Positions 55,489-63,269 of a stretch of DNA of 64,000 nt are shown piece after piece (the first letter of the stretch is position 1; every line of letters starts with the position of its first letter). The stretch comes from Oceanibaculum indicum P24 (GTDB lineage Bacteria; Pseudomonadota; Alphaproteobacteria; Oceanibaculales; Oceanibaculaceae): assembly GCF_000299935.1 (NCBI RefSeq), contig NZ_AMRL01000019.1:1-64000 (forward strand), in the 5' to 3' direction. Position numbers and translations under genes: made by a program. The notes beneath the pieces were generated by a model that was not told where the DNA came from, made no database searches, and saw only the letters and a program-made list of their open reading frames with translations.

Positions 55489-56766
55489 ATGTCAGAAGCT
55501 GCCTGGATCCTGAGCGCCGGTTTCGCCGGCATGCTGCTGCTCGGCGTGCCCTTCGCCTTCGCGCTGGGAATCGCCACGCTGGGCGCGCTCCTTGCCTCCG
55601 ACATTGAGGTAATCGCGCTCGCCCAGAAGATGATTTCCGGCTCGCAATCCTTCAGCCTGCTGGCCATTCCCTTCTTCGTGCTGGCCGGCGACCTGATGAC
55701 CGCCGGCGGCCTGTCGCGGCGGCTGGTCGCCGTTGCCAATGCGCTGGTACGCCATGTCACCGGCGGGCTGGGCATGGTTGCGGTCATCGCCGCGCTGTTC
55801 TTCGCGGCAATTTCCGGCTCCGCCCCGGCGACCACGGCGGCCATCGGCACCATCATGATCCCGGAGATGGAGAAGCGCGGCTATGACCGTGCCTTCGCCA
55901 CTGCGCTGGCGGTCTCCGCCGGCATCATCGGGCCGCTGATTCCGCCCTCCATTCCCTTCGTGATCTGGGGCGTGATCGCCGAGGAATCGATTGCCCGGCT
56001 GTTCCTGTCGGGCCTTGTTCCCGGCATCCTGCTGGCCACCGGGCTGATGCTGGTGTCCTGGTTCTATGCCCGCCGTCATGCCATCCCGCGCGAGAGCCGC
56101 GCCACCGGCCGCGAGATGGCGCATGCCTTCTGGGATGGGAAATGGGCGCTGGGCGGCCCGGTCATCATCCTGGGCGGCATCTATGGCGGCATCTTCACGC
56201 CGACCGAGGCCGCCGTGGTCGGCGCCTTCTACGCGCTGGTCGTCGGCATGTTCGTCCATCGCGAGGTGAAGCTGGCCGACCTGCCGCGCATCACGCTGGG
56301 CGCGCTGCGCACCACCGCCATCGTCATGTTCATCATCACCGCCGCCGCCGGTTTCGGCTGGCTGGTCGCCTTCGAACAGCTGCCGCCGAAGATCGCGTCG
56401 CTGCTGACCGAAATCTCCGACCATAACTGGCTGGTGCTGCTGACCATCAACGCGATGCTGCTGCTGATCGGCGCGGTCATGGACAATGTCGCGGCCATGG
56501 TGATCCTGGGCGGCGTGCTGATCACCGCCGGCAACGATCTGGGCATGGACCCGATCCATCTGGGCGCCATGGTGACCACCAACCTGACCGTCGGCATGGC
56601 CACCCCGCCCTTCGGCTACGCGCTGTTCGTCGGCGCCGCCGTCAGCAAGGTCGGGATCTGGGACATCTCCAAGGCGATGGGTCCGATGATCGCGATCATG
56701 GTGCTGGTGCTGCTCGCGGTCACCTATATCCCGGCGGTCAGCCTGGCGCTGCAGTCGCTGCTGTAG
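55489..56766 (+). CDS. dctM: TRAP transporter large permease, DctM family
   Basis: A 425-residue membrane protein with about 12 transmembrane segments. SLLAIPFFVLAGDLMTAGGL and ISGSAPATTAAIGTIMIPEM are signature segments, and the latter contributes to the Na+/substrate site. GVIAEESIARLFLSGLVPGI and NLTVGMATPPFGYALFVGAA follow. It completes a dctP-dctQ-dctM set. Its 3' end overlaps the convergent ligase gene by 29 bases. Confidence 0.95.
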   Translation: MSEAAWILSAGFAGMLLLGVPFAFALGIATLGALLASDIEVIALAQKMISGSQSFSLLAIPFFVLAGDLMTAGGLSRRLVAVANALVRHVTGGLGMVAVIAALFFAAISGSAPATTAAIGTIMIPEMEKRGYDRAFATALAVSAGIIGPLIPPSIPFVIWGVIAEESIARLFLSGLVPGILLATGLMLVSWFYARRHAIPRESRATGREMAHAFWDGKWALGGPVIILGGIYGGIFTPTEAAVVGAFYALVVGMFVHREVKLADLPRITLGALRTTAIVMFIITAAAGFGWLVAFEQLPPKIASLLTEISDHNWLVLLTINAMLLLIGAVMDNVAAMVILGGVLITAGNDLGMDPIHLGAMVTTNLTVGMATPPFGYALFVGAAVSKVGIWDISKAMGPMIAIMVLVLLAVTYIPAVSLALQSLL

Positions 56767-58150
56767 CGCCGGCGGCCCCGCGCGGAGTGTCGATCCGGGT
56801 GATGTCCTGCCGCTTCCAGCGGTGGCCCCAGTCGATCCGCACGGTCTGGGTGATGATGGCGGGCACCGGGTGCCCCAGCACCTTTGCAAGCATGGCCCGG
56901 AGGGATTCTGTTTCCTCCGGGGCCAGTGCCCGCTCCGCCTCCACGAAGGCCTCGATCTGGCCGTCGGAATATTGCACCACGCGGTAATCACGCACCGGGG
57001 CAATGGCCCGCCAGTATTCGCCGGTCAGCCGGGCCAGCCGCAGCGTGCCATCCGGCAGGCGGATGAAGCTGCGTTCACGCCCGTGCAGCGCGCCGATCAC
57101 CGGCAGCGTCCGCCCGCAGGCGCAGGTACCCGCGCTGTCCGCCCATTCGGCATAGTCGCCAATCTCATAGCGGATGAGCGGCATGGCGAGGCCGTGCAGC
57201 GCCGTCAGCACCACCCGGCCCGGCTGGCCTAGCGGACAGGGCCGCCCGGCATCGTCGAGGATTTCCACCAGCACCGACGCGCTCAGCGCGTGATATCGCT
57301 GTTCATGTACTGGGCACTGGAAGGCGATCCAGCCAACCTCCTCGCAGGAATAGCGGTCAGTGATTCGGGCGCCAAAGGCGGCGCGCACCCGCGCGCGGAT
57401 CTCCGGCGTCACCGTCTCGCCGAAGGTGATGAGCTGCTCCAGCCCCGCCGGCCGGGGACCACCCGCCAGGGAAAGCTCGGCCAGCCGCGATGCCAACACC
57501 GGCGATGTCACCATATAGGGCACGTCCAGTCCGGCCAGCCAGGCCAGGATATCCTCCGGCGCGTACTCGATCATGTTGCGGCAATGCGCGGTTCCGCGAT
57601 GCCCGAGCGCATCGTAGAGCGGCCCCCAGACCGGCAGCACCGCATCGGGACCATCCCGGACGTTGGCGATGGGACGCCTACTGTCGCGGCCATGCCAGCG
57701 ATTATCGATAAAGCCGAGCGCGGTATAGAGCGGCCGATGCATCGGCAGGTAGCGTTCGACCGCAACCGGCCTGCCGGTCGACCCCGATGTCCGCGCGACG
57801 GATATCCCCTCCTCCGCCATCCAGGGCGCGCGCGCCCGCAAGGCCACTCCCTGTTCCTGCAGCACGGCGCGGGTCAGGACCGGCAGGTCGCGGATCAGCT
57901 CAGAAACAGGCTCGCCCTCGCGCAAGGGTCGGTCCGGGTCGATAGCAGCGGCGGCCAGCCGGTCGCGCCAGAAGGGCGAGAAATCGCGCGCATGGCGCAG
58001 CAGGGCACGCAGGCTGTTCGCCTGCCGTCGTTCCTGTTCCGCTGCCGGCAACCGCTCGAACGCATCGAGCTGCGCGGCGAGATTGAGGATGCGCGTGGCG
58101 GCGGCTGGCAGGTCGCCTTCTGCTGGGGGATTGGTCGTCGTCTGGCTCAT
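56738..58150 (-). CDS. AMP-forming acyl-CoA ligase-like protein (PaaK family)
   Basis: A 470-residue adenylate-forming enzyme of the phenylacetate-CoA ligase (PaaK) group. The P-loop is SVARTSGSTGRPVAVERYLP (about 117-136). TDRYSCEEVGWIAFQCPVHE is near the A5 motif, and MPLIRYEIGDYAEWADSAGT, with CACGRTLPVIGALHGRERSF, resembles the A7-A8 region with paired cysteines. The C-terminal domain (about 360-460) contains VQYSDGQIEAFVEAERALAP. The carboxylate substrate is unknown. The ATG at 58150 is chosen over a longer frame to 58186. It is convergent with dctM and may belong to the same catabolic theme. Confidence 0.8.
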   Translation of the reverse strand: MSQTTTNPPAEGDLPAAATRILNLAAQLDAFERLPAAEQERRQANSLRALLRHARDFSPFWRDRLAAAAIDPDRPLREGEPVSELIRDLPVLTRAVLQEQGVALRARAPWMAEEGISVARTSGSTGRPVAVERYLPMHRPLYTALGFIDNRWHGRDSRRPIANVRDGPDAVLPVWGPLYDALGHRGTAHCRNMIEYAPEDILAWLAGLDVPYMVTSPVLASRLAELSLAGGPRPAGLEQLITFGETVTPEIRARVRAAFGARITDRYSCEEVGWIAFQCPVHEQRYHALSASVLVEILDDAGRPCPLGQPGRVVLTALHGLAMPLIRYEIGDYAEWADSAGTCACGRTLPVIGALHGRERSFIRLPDGTLRLARLTGEYWRAIAPVRDYRVVQYSDGQIEAFVEAERALAPEETESLRAMLAKVLGHPVPAIITQTVRIDWGHRWKRQDITRIDTPRGAAGATAATAAPG

Positions 58151-58287
58151 CGCGCAAGGATACCGGCTGACAGCATATCGGGCCATAAACAGCTTCCGGA
58201 AAACTAAGCTGTTGAGGCCAGCGCGCCGTCGGCCTAAACCGAAACAAGGTGCATCCGTAATCCGCAGCAGAAAGATACCGGCTGGCC

Positions 58288-59769
58288 ATGCTCGACGTCA
58301 GGACCATTCTGGTTGTCATTCTGGTGGTTGCCACGCTCCAGGGCGTCGGCTTCTTCGTGCTGCACCGCACGCAGCCCGCCATACCGGGCCTGCGGGCCTA
58401 TGGCACCGCCTTCATCATCTTTGCCGTCGGGATGGCGCTGCTCTCGGCCCGCGGCATGATCGCCGACCTGTACAGCATCACCCTTGGCAATCTTCTGGTT
58501 GCCTCCGGCCACCTTATCCTCACGGGCGGGCTCTACCGTTTCTTCGGCAAGCGGCGCCCGCGCTGGCTGGACGTGATCTTTGCCGTGACCTTCCTGCTGG
58601 TGTTTCCGCTGTATGTCTATCTGGACCCGGGTAATATCTCGCTCCGCGTGCTGATCTCCGGTTTCGTCCTGGCATCGGCCTTCCTGTGCATGGCCTGGCT
58701 GCTCTGGCAGGACGATGATTATCCCCGCCCCCTGCGCTGGATACTGATCGTGCTGATCCTCATCCACAGCAGCTTGCTGGTCGGGCGCGGCATCGTGCTG
58801 TTCCTGACGCCGGGCCAGGTGGAGATGGTCGCGAACCATCCGCTGCATGCCCTGCTGTTCCTGGAAACCAACGTCTTCATGACCTTCCTGTTCATCGGTC
58901 TGGTCGGGCTGGTGATGGCGCGCACCGCGGCCGACCTGGCGCGCAAGAACCGGGAACTGACGGCCGAGATCGGCATCCGCCAGCAGCTTCAGGAAGATCT
59001 GTCGGCCAGTTTTGCGAAGGAGAGCGACCTCCGCCAGCAGCAGCAGCATCTGCTGCATCTGGTCGGGCACGAGTTCCGCACCCCGCTTGCCATCATCGAA
59101 CGGGCGACGGAAATGATCGGGGTTCTGATCACCGCCCCGCCCGCCGCCGTGGCCGAACGGTTGCGCGCAATCCAGGAAGCGGTGCGCCGGCAGCGCCTGC
59201 TGATCCAGACTTTCCTGGCGACGGAGCGCGTGGAGGAAAGCATCGTCCAGAAGGAACCGCTGGAACTGGGAGACCTTTCCCGGGAAGCCGTGAATTATTT
59301 CGCCAGCACCGGGCAGGAGACGCGTATCCGCCTTACCGCCGCCCCGGACGCGCTGCCGATGATCGGCGATACGGCGATGATCTCGACGCTGTTCGTCAAT
59401 CTGCTGGACAATGCGCTGAAATATTCGCCGGCTGACAAGCCTGTCCAGTTTGCGCTGCGGCGCGAGGGCGACCGGGCCGTGACGACGATTGCCGACCAGG
59501 GCATCGGCATTCCGGCGGCGGAGCGCGAGCGTATCGGCCAGCGCTTCTTCCGTGCCTCCAATACCAGCGGCCGCGGCGGCACCGGGCTTGGCCTGCATAC
59601 GGCAATGCGCATTGTCGAGCTGCATGACGGCACGATGCGGATCGACAGCAAGGACGGCCAGGGCACCATGATCGAGGTCAGCCTGCCGATTGCCCAGCCC
59701 GAGGCCGGACTGCCCGAAGCCGGAGTGCCCGGGGCTGACACAGACCTGCCATCTGCTACGGGTGGTTGA
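58288..59769 (+). CDS. Sensor histidine kinase with multi-pass membrane sensor
   Basis: A 493-residue kinase. About six or seven transmembrane segments (residues about 4-210, starting TILVVILVVATLQGVGFFVL) form an integral membrane sensor. A coiled linker (KNRELTAEIGIRQQLQEDLS) follows. The phosphoaccepting His (about 259) is in HLVGHEFRTPLAIIERATEM. The HATPase domain has the N box LFVNLLDNALKYSPADKPVQ, the G1 box TIADQGIGIPAAERERIGQR and the G2 box GRGGTGLGLHTAMRIVELHD. The response-regulator gene begins 63 bases later and is its partner. The input is unknown. Confidence 0.93.
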   Translation: MLDVRTILVVILVVATLQGVGFFVLHRTQPAIPGLRAYGTAFIIFAVGMALLSARGMIADLYSITLGNLLVASGHLILTGGLYRFFGKRRPRWLDVIFAVTFLLVFPLYVYLDPGNISLRVLISGFVLASAFLCMAWLLWQDDDYPRPLRWILIVLILIHSSLLVGRGIVLFLTPGQVEMVANHPLHALLFLETNVFMTFLFIGLVGLVMARTAADLARKNRELTAEIGIRQQLQEDLSASFAKESDLRQQQQHLLHLVGHEFRTPLAIIERATEMIGVLITAPPAAVAERLRAIQEAVRRQRLLIQTFLATERVEESIVQKEPLELGDLSREAVNYFASTGQETRIRLTAAPDALPMIGDTAMISTLFVNLLDNALKYSPADKPVQFALRREGDRAVTTIADQGIGIPAAERERIGQRFFRASNTSGRGGTGLGLHTAMRIVELHDGTMRIDSKDGQGTMIEVSLPIAQPEAGLPEAGVPGADTDLPSATGG

Positions 59770-59832
59770 AGCGGGTTTCCGCATCACGTTATGGTTAAGA
59801 AGAAAGTGTGAAAATAAGACGCAGAATTGCTG

Positions 59833-60531
59833 ATGACCCATATTCTCGTCGTCGAGGACGAACCTTCGTTACGGGCTGACCTCGTCGATTATCTCACCAT
59901 CTGCGGCTATGACGCGACAGGAGTCGCCGGCGCGAAGTCGTTCGAGACCGCCTTTGCCACGCGCGAGCCGGATATCCTGATCCTCGATATCGGCCTGCCG
60001 GACGGCAATGGCCTCGATCTGGCGCGACAGGCACGCGCACGGTCTGACTGCGGCATCCTGATGCTGACCGCGCACAGCGAAGCGGAAATGCGCGTCGAAG
60101 GCCTGGACAGCGGCGCCGACGCCTATCTGGTGAAACACACCAGCCTGACCGAGATCGCCGCGACCGTGCGCAGCCTGCTGCGGCGGCTGGACCGCAAGGG
60201 CCAGGGCAGCACTGCCGATGGCAACTGGCGCCTCGACCCGTCCGGCTGGTATCTGACCGCGCCGAACGAGATCTCCGTTTCCCTGACCGCGACCGAGATG
60301 GCCTTCATGGCGGCACTGGTCGCCGCCAAGGGAAATATCTGCCCCCGCGAAACACTGCTGGAGGCGGTCAGCCGTCCTGGTGCGGCCGCCAACGAGCGCA
60401 ACCTGGACGCCATCGTCCGCCGCCTGCGGCGCAAGGTGGAAAGCGCGACCGGGACAAAGGCGCCCATCCGCATGGTCTATGGCCGCGGCTACCTGTTCAC
60501 CACCCAGCCGGACGGCGACGGCCAGCAATAA
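59833..60531 (+). CDS. OmpR/PhoB-type response regulator
   Basis: A 232-residue two-component regulator. The receiver domain (1-120) has acidic residues D9 and E10, the phosphoacceptor D52 in LILDIGLPDGNGLDLARQAR and the switch Thr in GILMLTAHSEAEMR. K in AYLVKHTSLTEIAATVRSLL is the conserved lysine. The C-terminal winged helix has VSLTATEMAFMAALVAAKGN and ERNLDAIVRRLRRKVESATG, ending with IRMVYGRGYLFT. The ATG at 59833 is preferred; TTG at 59827 is an in-frame alternative. Confidence 0.94.
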   Translation: MTHILVVEDEPSLRADLVDYLTICGYDATGVAGAKSFETAFATREPDILILDIGLPDGNGLDLARQARARSDCGILMLTAHSEAEMRVEGLDSGADAYLVKHTSLTEIAATVRSLLRRLDRKGQGSTADGNWRLDPSGWYLTAPNEISVSLTATEMAFMAALVAAKGNICPRETLLEAVSRPGAAANERNLDAIVRRLRRKVESATGTKAPIRMVYGRGYLFTTQPDGDGQQ

Positions 60532-60564
60532 AAAAAGGCGGCGACCCCGAAGGATCGCCGCCCT
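60530..60564. terminator. Hairpin after the response-regulator gene
   Basis: GGCGGCGA (60537-60544) and TCGCCGCC (60555-60562) form an 8-bp stem preceded by seven A. No T run follows on the plus strand, so as a plus-strand terminator it is weak; on the minus strand it has a good U tract. It may block leftward transcription from the phage-like region. Confidence 0.5.
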
Positions 60565-60760
60565 GAATGCATCCTCTGTAAGACTTAAATGCCCATGCAA
60601 GGATGAATTACATAATTTCAAATACTTAGAATTTCATTTTGCAGATTACTTTATACCTTTTGCAAATCAAACAATTTGCCATCTGCCTAGACGCCATTGG
60701 CGGAAGGGCAAGCCGGTTGTATTATCCCGGCCTCATAAACCGGCAATGGGGGATGGAGCG
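60565..60760. other. AT-rich gap at the start of the phage-like region
   Basis: This stretch is markedly AT-rich between 60590 and 60690 compared with everything to its left. No ORF is supported. It could be a promoter region or a boundary of acquired DNA. I see no tRNA or obvious direct repeat marking an attachment site. Confidence 0.4.
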
Positions 60761-61309
60761 ATGGCCGGCATCCGCACACTGATGATCCTGGCATGTGCGC
60801 TGGCACTCTCCGCCTGCGGGTCTATGTCCGGCGGTGCCGTGCAGACGGTAACGGTGGACACCATGCCGATGCCGGGCGCCAGCTGCACGCTCACCAACCC
60901 CAAGGGAGTCTGGCACGTTCCGCGCACACCGGGATCTGTCACGCTGGCGAATTCCGGCTATGACCTTACGGTCAGTTGCCGGGATGAACATGGCGCAGGC
61001 GGCGAAGTGGTGGCACCGGCAAAGCTGGCGGATGTCTATCTCGGAAATGTCCTACTGGGTGGAGCCATCGGCATGGCCGTCGATATGAGTACGGGTGGCG
61101 CCTATACCTACGATCCCCGGATCATCGTCACCATGCGGCCCGGCGGCGGACGGACAGCCCAGCGCGGATCATCCCTGCCCGGCCGACGCGCCAGCGGCGA
61201 TCCTTCAATTGTGCCAACCCCTGCCGGACGCGCACCGGACCCGATGTTCGACCGGCACCAGCAAACCACACCGACAGCGGGATTCTGCTGCGGTCCGCTG
61301 CGGCCCTGA
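60761..61309 (+). CDS. Small exported lipoprotein
   Basis: A 182-residue protein starting MAGIRTLMILACALALSAC, a lipoprotein signal peptide with lipobox LSAC (acylated Cys near 19). The mature part has CTLTNPKGVWHVPRTPGSVT, YDLTVSCRDEH and a Gly-rich hydrophobic helix (LGNVLLGGAIGMAVDMSTGG) before YTYDPRIIVTMRP. The C-terminal 45 residues are Pro/Arg-rich and disordered-looking. Similar lipoproteins with a Gly-rich helix occur widely in proteobacteria without known function. GGATGGAG precedes the ATG. A longer frame that begins inside the response-regulator gene is rejected. Confidence 0.8.
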   Translation: MAGIRTLMILACALALSACGSMSGGAVQTVTVDTMPMPGASCTLTNPKGVWHVPRTPGSVTLANSGYDLTVSCRDEHGAGGEVVAPAKLADVYLGNVLLGGAIGMAVDMSTGGAYTYDPRIIVTMRPGGGRTAQRGSSLPGRRASGDPSIVPTPAGRAPDPMFDRHQQTTPTAGFCCGPLRP

Positions 61310-61323
61310 TAACGGAAACCCTC

Positions 61324-61563
61324 GTGCCCTCGATCAGCACCATCGAGACCGTGCGCGACGCGCTGGCCTATGATGCGCAGATCACCGCGCAATGCCGTGG
61401 CTGCGGCCATCGCGCCGAAGTGCCGACCACCCGGCTGCACGAACCACGCTATTCCGGGGGGATTGCCGGACTTGGCCACCAGCTGCGCTGCACCCGCTGC
61501 GGGCGCAAGACAGGCGCGGTCATAACCATCACCTTGCCAGACGGGCAGTCGCGCATTTTTTAA
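61324..61563 (+). CDS. Small zinc-ribbon-like protein
   Basis: A 79-residue protein with two CxxC knuckles, CRGCGHRAEVPT (about 24-35) and LRCTRCGRKTGAVIT (about 54-68), which likely bind one zinc. It starts at GTG 61324. No function is known. It lies 14 bases after the lipoprotein gene and immediately before the operator/promoter module. Confidence 0.65.
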   Translation: MPSISTIETVRDALAYDAQITAQCRGCGHRAEVPTTRLHEPRYSGGIAGLGHQLRCTRCGRKTGAVITITLPDGQSRIF

Positions 61564-61564
61564 C

Positions 61565-61650
61565 GCGGTTTCTGCGTTTTTCTATTGTGTCATATGCGGT
61601 TTCTGCGTATATTGAGGGGGTCAGGCAATTGGGCCTGACGAACGCAGAAA
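61565..61650 (+). promoter_or_regulatory. Promoter with repeated operator motifs
   Basis: A good sigma-70 promoter is present: TTGTGT (61585-61590), 17 bases, TATATT (61608-61613). A 13-base direct repeat GCGGTTTCTGCGT occurs at 61565-61577, just upstream of the -35, and at 61596-61608, between -35 and -10. The two are 31 bases apart, about three helical turns. An inverted partial copy ACGCAGAAA lies at 61642-61650, just before the Shine-Dalgarno of the leader ORF. Repressor binding at these sites would block transcription of the leader and the HTH gene; the HTH protein at 61819 is the obvious candidate for autoregulation. Confidence 0.6.
61620..61639 (+). other. 5' leader hairpin
   Basis: GTCAGGC (61620-61626), loop AATTGG, GCCTGAC (61633-61639). 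It would fall at or next to the start of the transcript made from the promoter at 61585-61613 and could protect the mRNA 5' end. Confidence 0.5.
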
Positions 61651-61798
61651 GGGGGTGACGCAAAATGAGACTTCTACCGAGGCGGCTTCGCTTCGAAATC
61701 CAAATTCGGCCCTTCAAACTGACTTTGGAAATCGACTGGTAGCTGCTAGGGGGGCCGGGGAAACCCGGTCCCCCACGGTAGGGGCTGGCGTCACCCCC
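61651..61798 (+). promoter_or_regulatory. Structured mRNA leader: Shine-Dalgarno-sequestering long-range stem
   Basis: GGGGGTGACGC (61651-61661), which contains the Shine-Dalgarno of the 25-codon ORF, is perfectly complementary to GCGTCACCCCC (61788-61798), about 20 bases before the HTH gene. Between them lies another strong hairpin, GGGGCCGGG (61751-61759), loop GAAA, CCCGG-T-CCCC (61764-61773). Pairing of the 11-base arms would hide the leader ORF ribosome site; translation of the ORF would open the structure. This resembles a leader-peptide or translational-switch design. The pairing is seen; its effect is inferred. Confidence 0.55.
61665..61742 (+). CDS. 25-residue leader peptide ORF
   Basis: The ATG at 61665 follows AAAGGGGGTGA at excellent spacing, stronger than most ribosome sites here. 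The peptide begins MRLLPRRLRF, has a hydrophobic, basic alternating pattern (IQIRPFKLTLEIDW) and ends at TAG. It has no signal peptide. The alternating residues suggest a beta hairpin or an amphipathic strand. It may be a functional small protein or a translation-controlled leader. Shortness limits confidence, but the ribosome site and its position downstream of a regulated promoter support translation. Confidence 0.5.
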   Translation: MRLLPRRLRFEIQIRPFKLTLEIDW

Positions 61799-61818
61799 TT
61801 CGCTGAAAGGAATATACT

Positions 61819-62103
61819 ATGAAGCCTGCCGATCTGAAAGCCCTGCGCAACACGCTCGACCTCAACCAGGCTGATATGGCCACACGCATGGGATTGGGGG
61901 CGCGCGCCTATCAGGCACTGGAAGCGGGTGAGTCGGCGATTCGCCCGATCCATGTCAACGCCGCCGAACGTGCGGCGCTGGCCATCGCCGTGGAACACCG
62001 CCAGCCGATGCTGGCACCGGCGAGCATCCGCCGCGATGCGCTCGACCTGGTGGCCCTGCTACGCGGCGATGCAGATAATGAGAAAGGACATGAAAATGTT
62101 TGA
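61819..62103 (+). CDS. XRE-like HTH protein
   Basis: A 94-residue DNA-binding protein. Helix-turn-helix residues 3-45 read MKPADLKALRNTLDLNQADM, ATRMGLGARAYQALEAGES and IRPIHVNAAERAALAIAVEH, fitting the XRE/Cro pattern with a short C-terminal helix. AAAGGA precedes the ATG. It is the likely regulator of the promoter at 61585-61613. Its 3' end overlaps the start of the next gene (62090 or 62096). Confidence 0.78.
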   Translation: MKPADLKALRNTLDLNQADMATRMGLGARAYQALEAGESAIRPIHVNAAERAALAIAVEHRQPMLAPASIRRDALDLVALLRGDADNEKGHENV

Positions 62104-62326
62104 TGTCACAAAAGGTCTGCCAACACTTTATGCTGTGAAAATCAAAGAAGACGTTACGTGCAAAGACATTGATGGAATTTACGTTCTTTTTAAAGAAGGT
62201 GAGTTTATCTATGTTGGCACGGTCACAGCATCCGGCGAAATACCACATCGCGCATCACGCGGAATATCAAATGATGATGCGGCAATATTATGCGAAAGTA
62301 AGAAAGCAATACCTCATTACAAGTAA
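62090..62326 (+). CDS. AT-rich small protein with a GIY-YIG-like N-terminal motif
   Basis: A 78-residue ORF (76 if started at 62096, which has AAAGGA at better spacing). GIYVLFKEGEFIYVGTVTAS has the GIY...YVG pattern of GIY-YIG nuclease domains, followed by an Arg (HRASRGI) near the expected catalytic position. The family usually extends further to a catalytic Glu, so this may be a truncated or minimal member. Base composition is clearly lower in GC than all neighbours, with A/T-ending codons, suggesting recent acquisition. It is convergent with the lysis cassette. Confidence 0.5.
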   Translation: MKMFDVTKGLPTLYAVKIKEDVTCKDIDGIYVLFKEGEFIYVGTVTASGEIPHRASRGISNDDAAILCESKKAIPHYK

Positions 62327-62352
62327 ACACGATAGACGCCAAAACTTAGAAC

Positions 62353-62817
62353 TTACTTCCGGCGCTCCATTTCGCGGGCGCCGAACCACCAGACGATGGC
62401 CGCCGTGGTGGCATAACTCACCATCTCGATCACGTCCTGCCGCTGGCTGGCATTATCCAGCGAGAAGTAAATCAGCCCGGTCAGCACGATCAGCCCCAGC
62501 GTGAGGGCCGGGCGCACCAGCCGCAGGATGTTGACCACCCACTGGCTGGCCCGGCCATACCCCCGGTCGTGATCGTAGGAACCGGTGCGCATCGCCTGCG
62601 TCGCCTCGATATCGGCGATCGCCTGTTCGCTTTCCAGCTCCATGCCGCGCGTCTGCATGGCCAGCTGCTGCAACGCCAGCTCGTGCTTATAGTCCTGCGC
62701 GCGCTCCGCCATCCGCTGGCGCGCCTCGGCCCATCGGCTGACAGCGGTGAAGATCATGCCCAGCAAGCCGGTGGCGCCACCGGTCAGGATCGAAGTCAGG
62801 AAGTCGAAGATACCCAT
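62353..62817 (-). CDS. Phage/GTA holin-like protein (3-TM holin family)
   Basis: A 154-residue protein resembling the GTA_holin_3TM family. It has a hydrophobic, Gly-rich N-terminus (FLTSILTGGATGLLGMIFTA), a long charged helical stretch (ARQRMAERAQDYKHELALQQ), then two hydrophobic segments (ILRLVRPALTLGLIVLTGLI and VSYATTAAIVWWFGAREMER). Holins set the time of lysis by permeabilising the inner membrane. The ATG at 62817 is chosen because it gives a family-like N-terminus. It is 2 bases downstream of the endolysin-like gene. Confidence 0.75.
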   Translation of the reverse strand: MGIFDFLTSILTGGATGLLGMIFTAVSRWAEARQRMAERAQDYKHELALQQLAMQTRGMELESEQAIADIEATQAMRTGSYDHDRGYGRASQWVVNILRLVRPALTLGLIVLTGLIYFSLDNASQRQDVIEMVSYATTAAIVWWFGAREMERRK

Positions 62818-62819
62818 GG

Positions 62820-63260
62820 TTAGTTCCCCCATTTGCCCCAGCGCCGGGCCGGGCCGCAATCCACATGCAGGAAGGTCGAATAGAATCCGAAGCCGGTGAA
62901 GCCGGCGGCATGGCACACCGCCAGCAGCTGCGCGCGCGTATGGCCGCGCAGGCTGATATCGAAGGCATCGCCGGCCTTGTGCCGGCTCAAGGGTGCCCCG
63001 CCGACGCGGGCGTTATGCACCGGGTCGCGGTAGCCGCTCGTGATCAGCATCGGGCGGGCCAGCTCTGACCGCGCCCATTGCAGACGGTCCAGCGCCGCCG
63101 GCACGATCAGGATGGAGCCATCCCCCCGGCTGGCGATCTCGCGCGGGCTGAAATCAGGCCAGCGCCAGATCCCGGCCGGCACCTCCGACCAGTGCGCGAA
63201 ATGCACCGGCTGCGTCAGTGCGGGGGCGGCCTCGCCTTGCGATTTCCAGGACCGGAACAT
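62820..63260 (-). CDS. Peptidase M15-family endolysin-like protein
   Basis: A 146-residue protein of the peptidase M15 type (D-Ala-D-Ala carboxypeptidase fold). The zinc site is visible as SRHKAGDAFDISLRGH (His and Asp) and the later His in YSTFLHVDCGPARRWGKWGN. ITSGYRDPVHNARVGGAPLS is the usual first motif. It probably cleaves peptidoglycan peptide bridges during phage lysis. It has no signal peptide, so it depends on a holin to reach the wall. Confidence 0.85.
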   Translation of the reverse strand: MFRSWKSQGEAAPALTQPVHFAHWSEVPAGIWRWPDFSPREIASRGDGSILIVPAALDRLQWARSELARPMLITSGYRDPVHNARVGGAPLSRHKAGDAFDISLRGHTRAQLLAVCHAAGFTGFGFYSTFLHVDCGPARRWGKWGN

Positions 63261-63269
63261 TGCCGCCCC

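Noticed and set aside
56738-56766. 29-base convergent overlap of dctM and the ligase gene as a regulatory antisense
   Set aside because: Short convergent overlaps are common; no other sign of regulation is visible.
58234-59841. 535-codon minus-strand open frame
   Set aside because: It is antisense to the histidine kinase gene, which has all kinase boxes.
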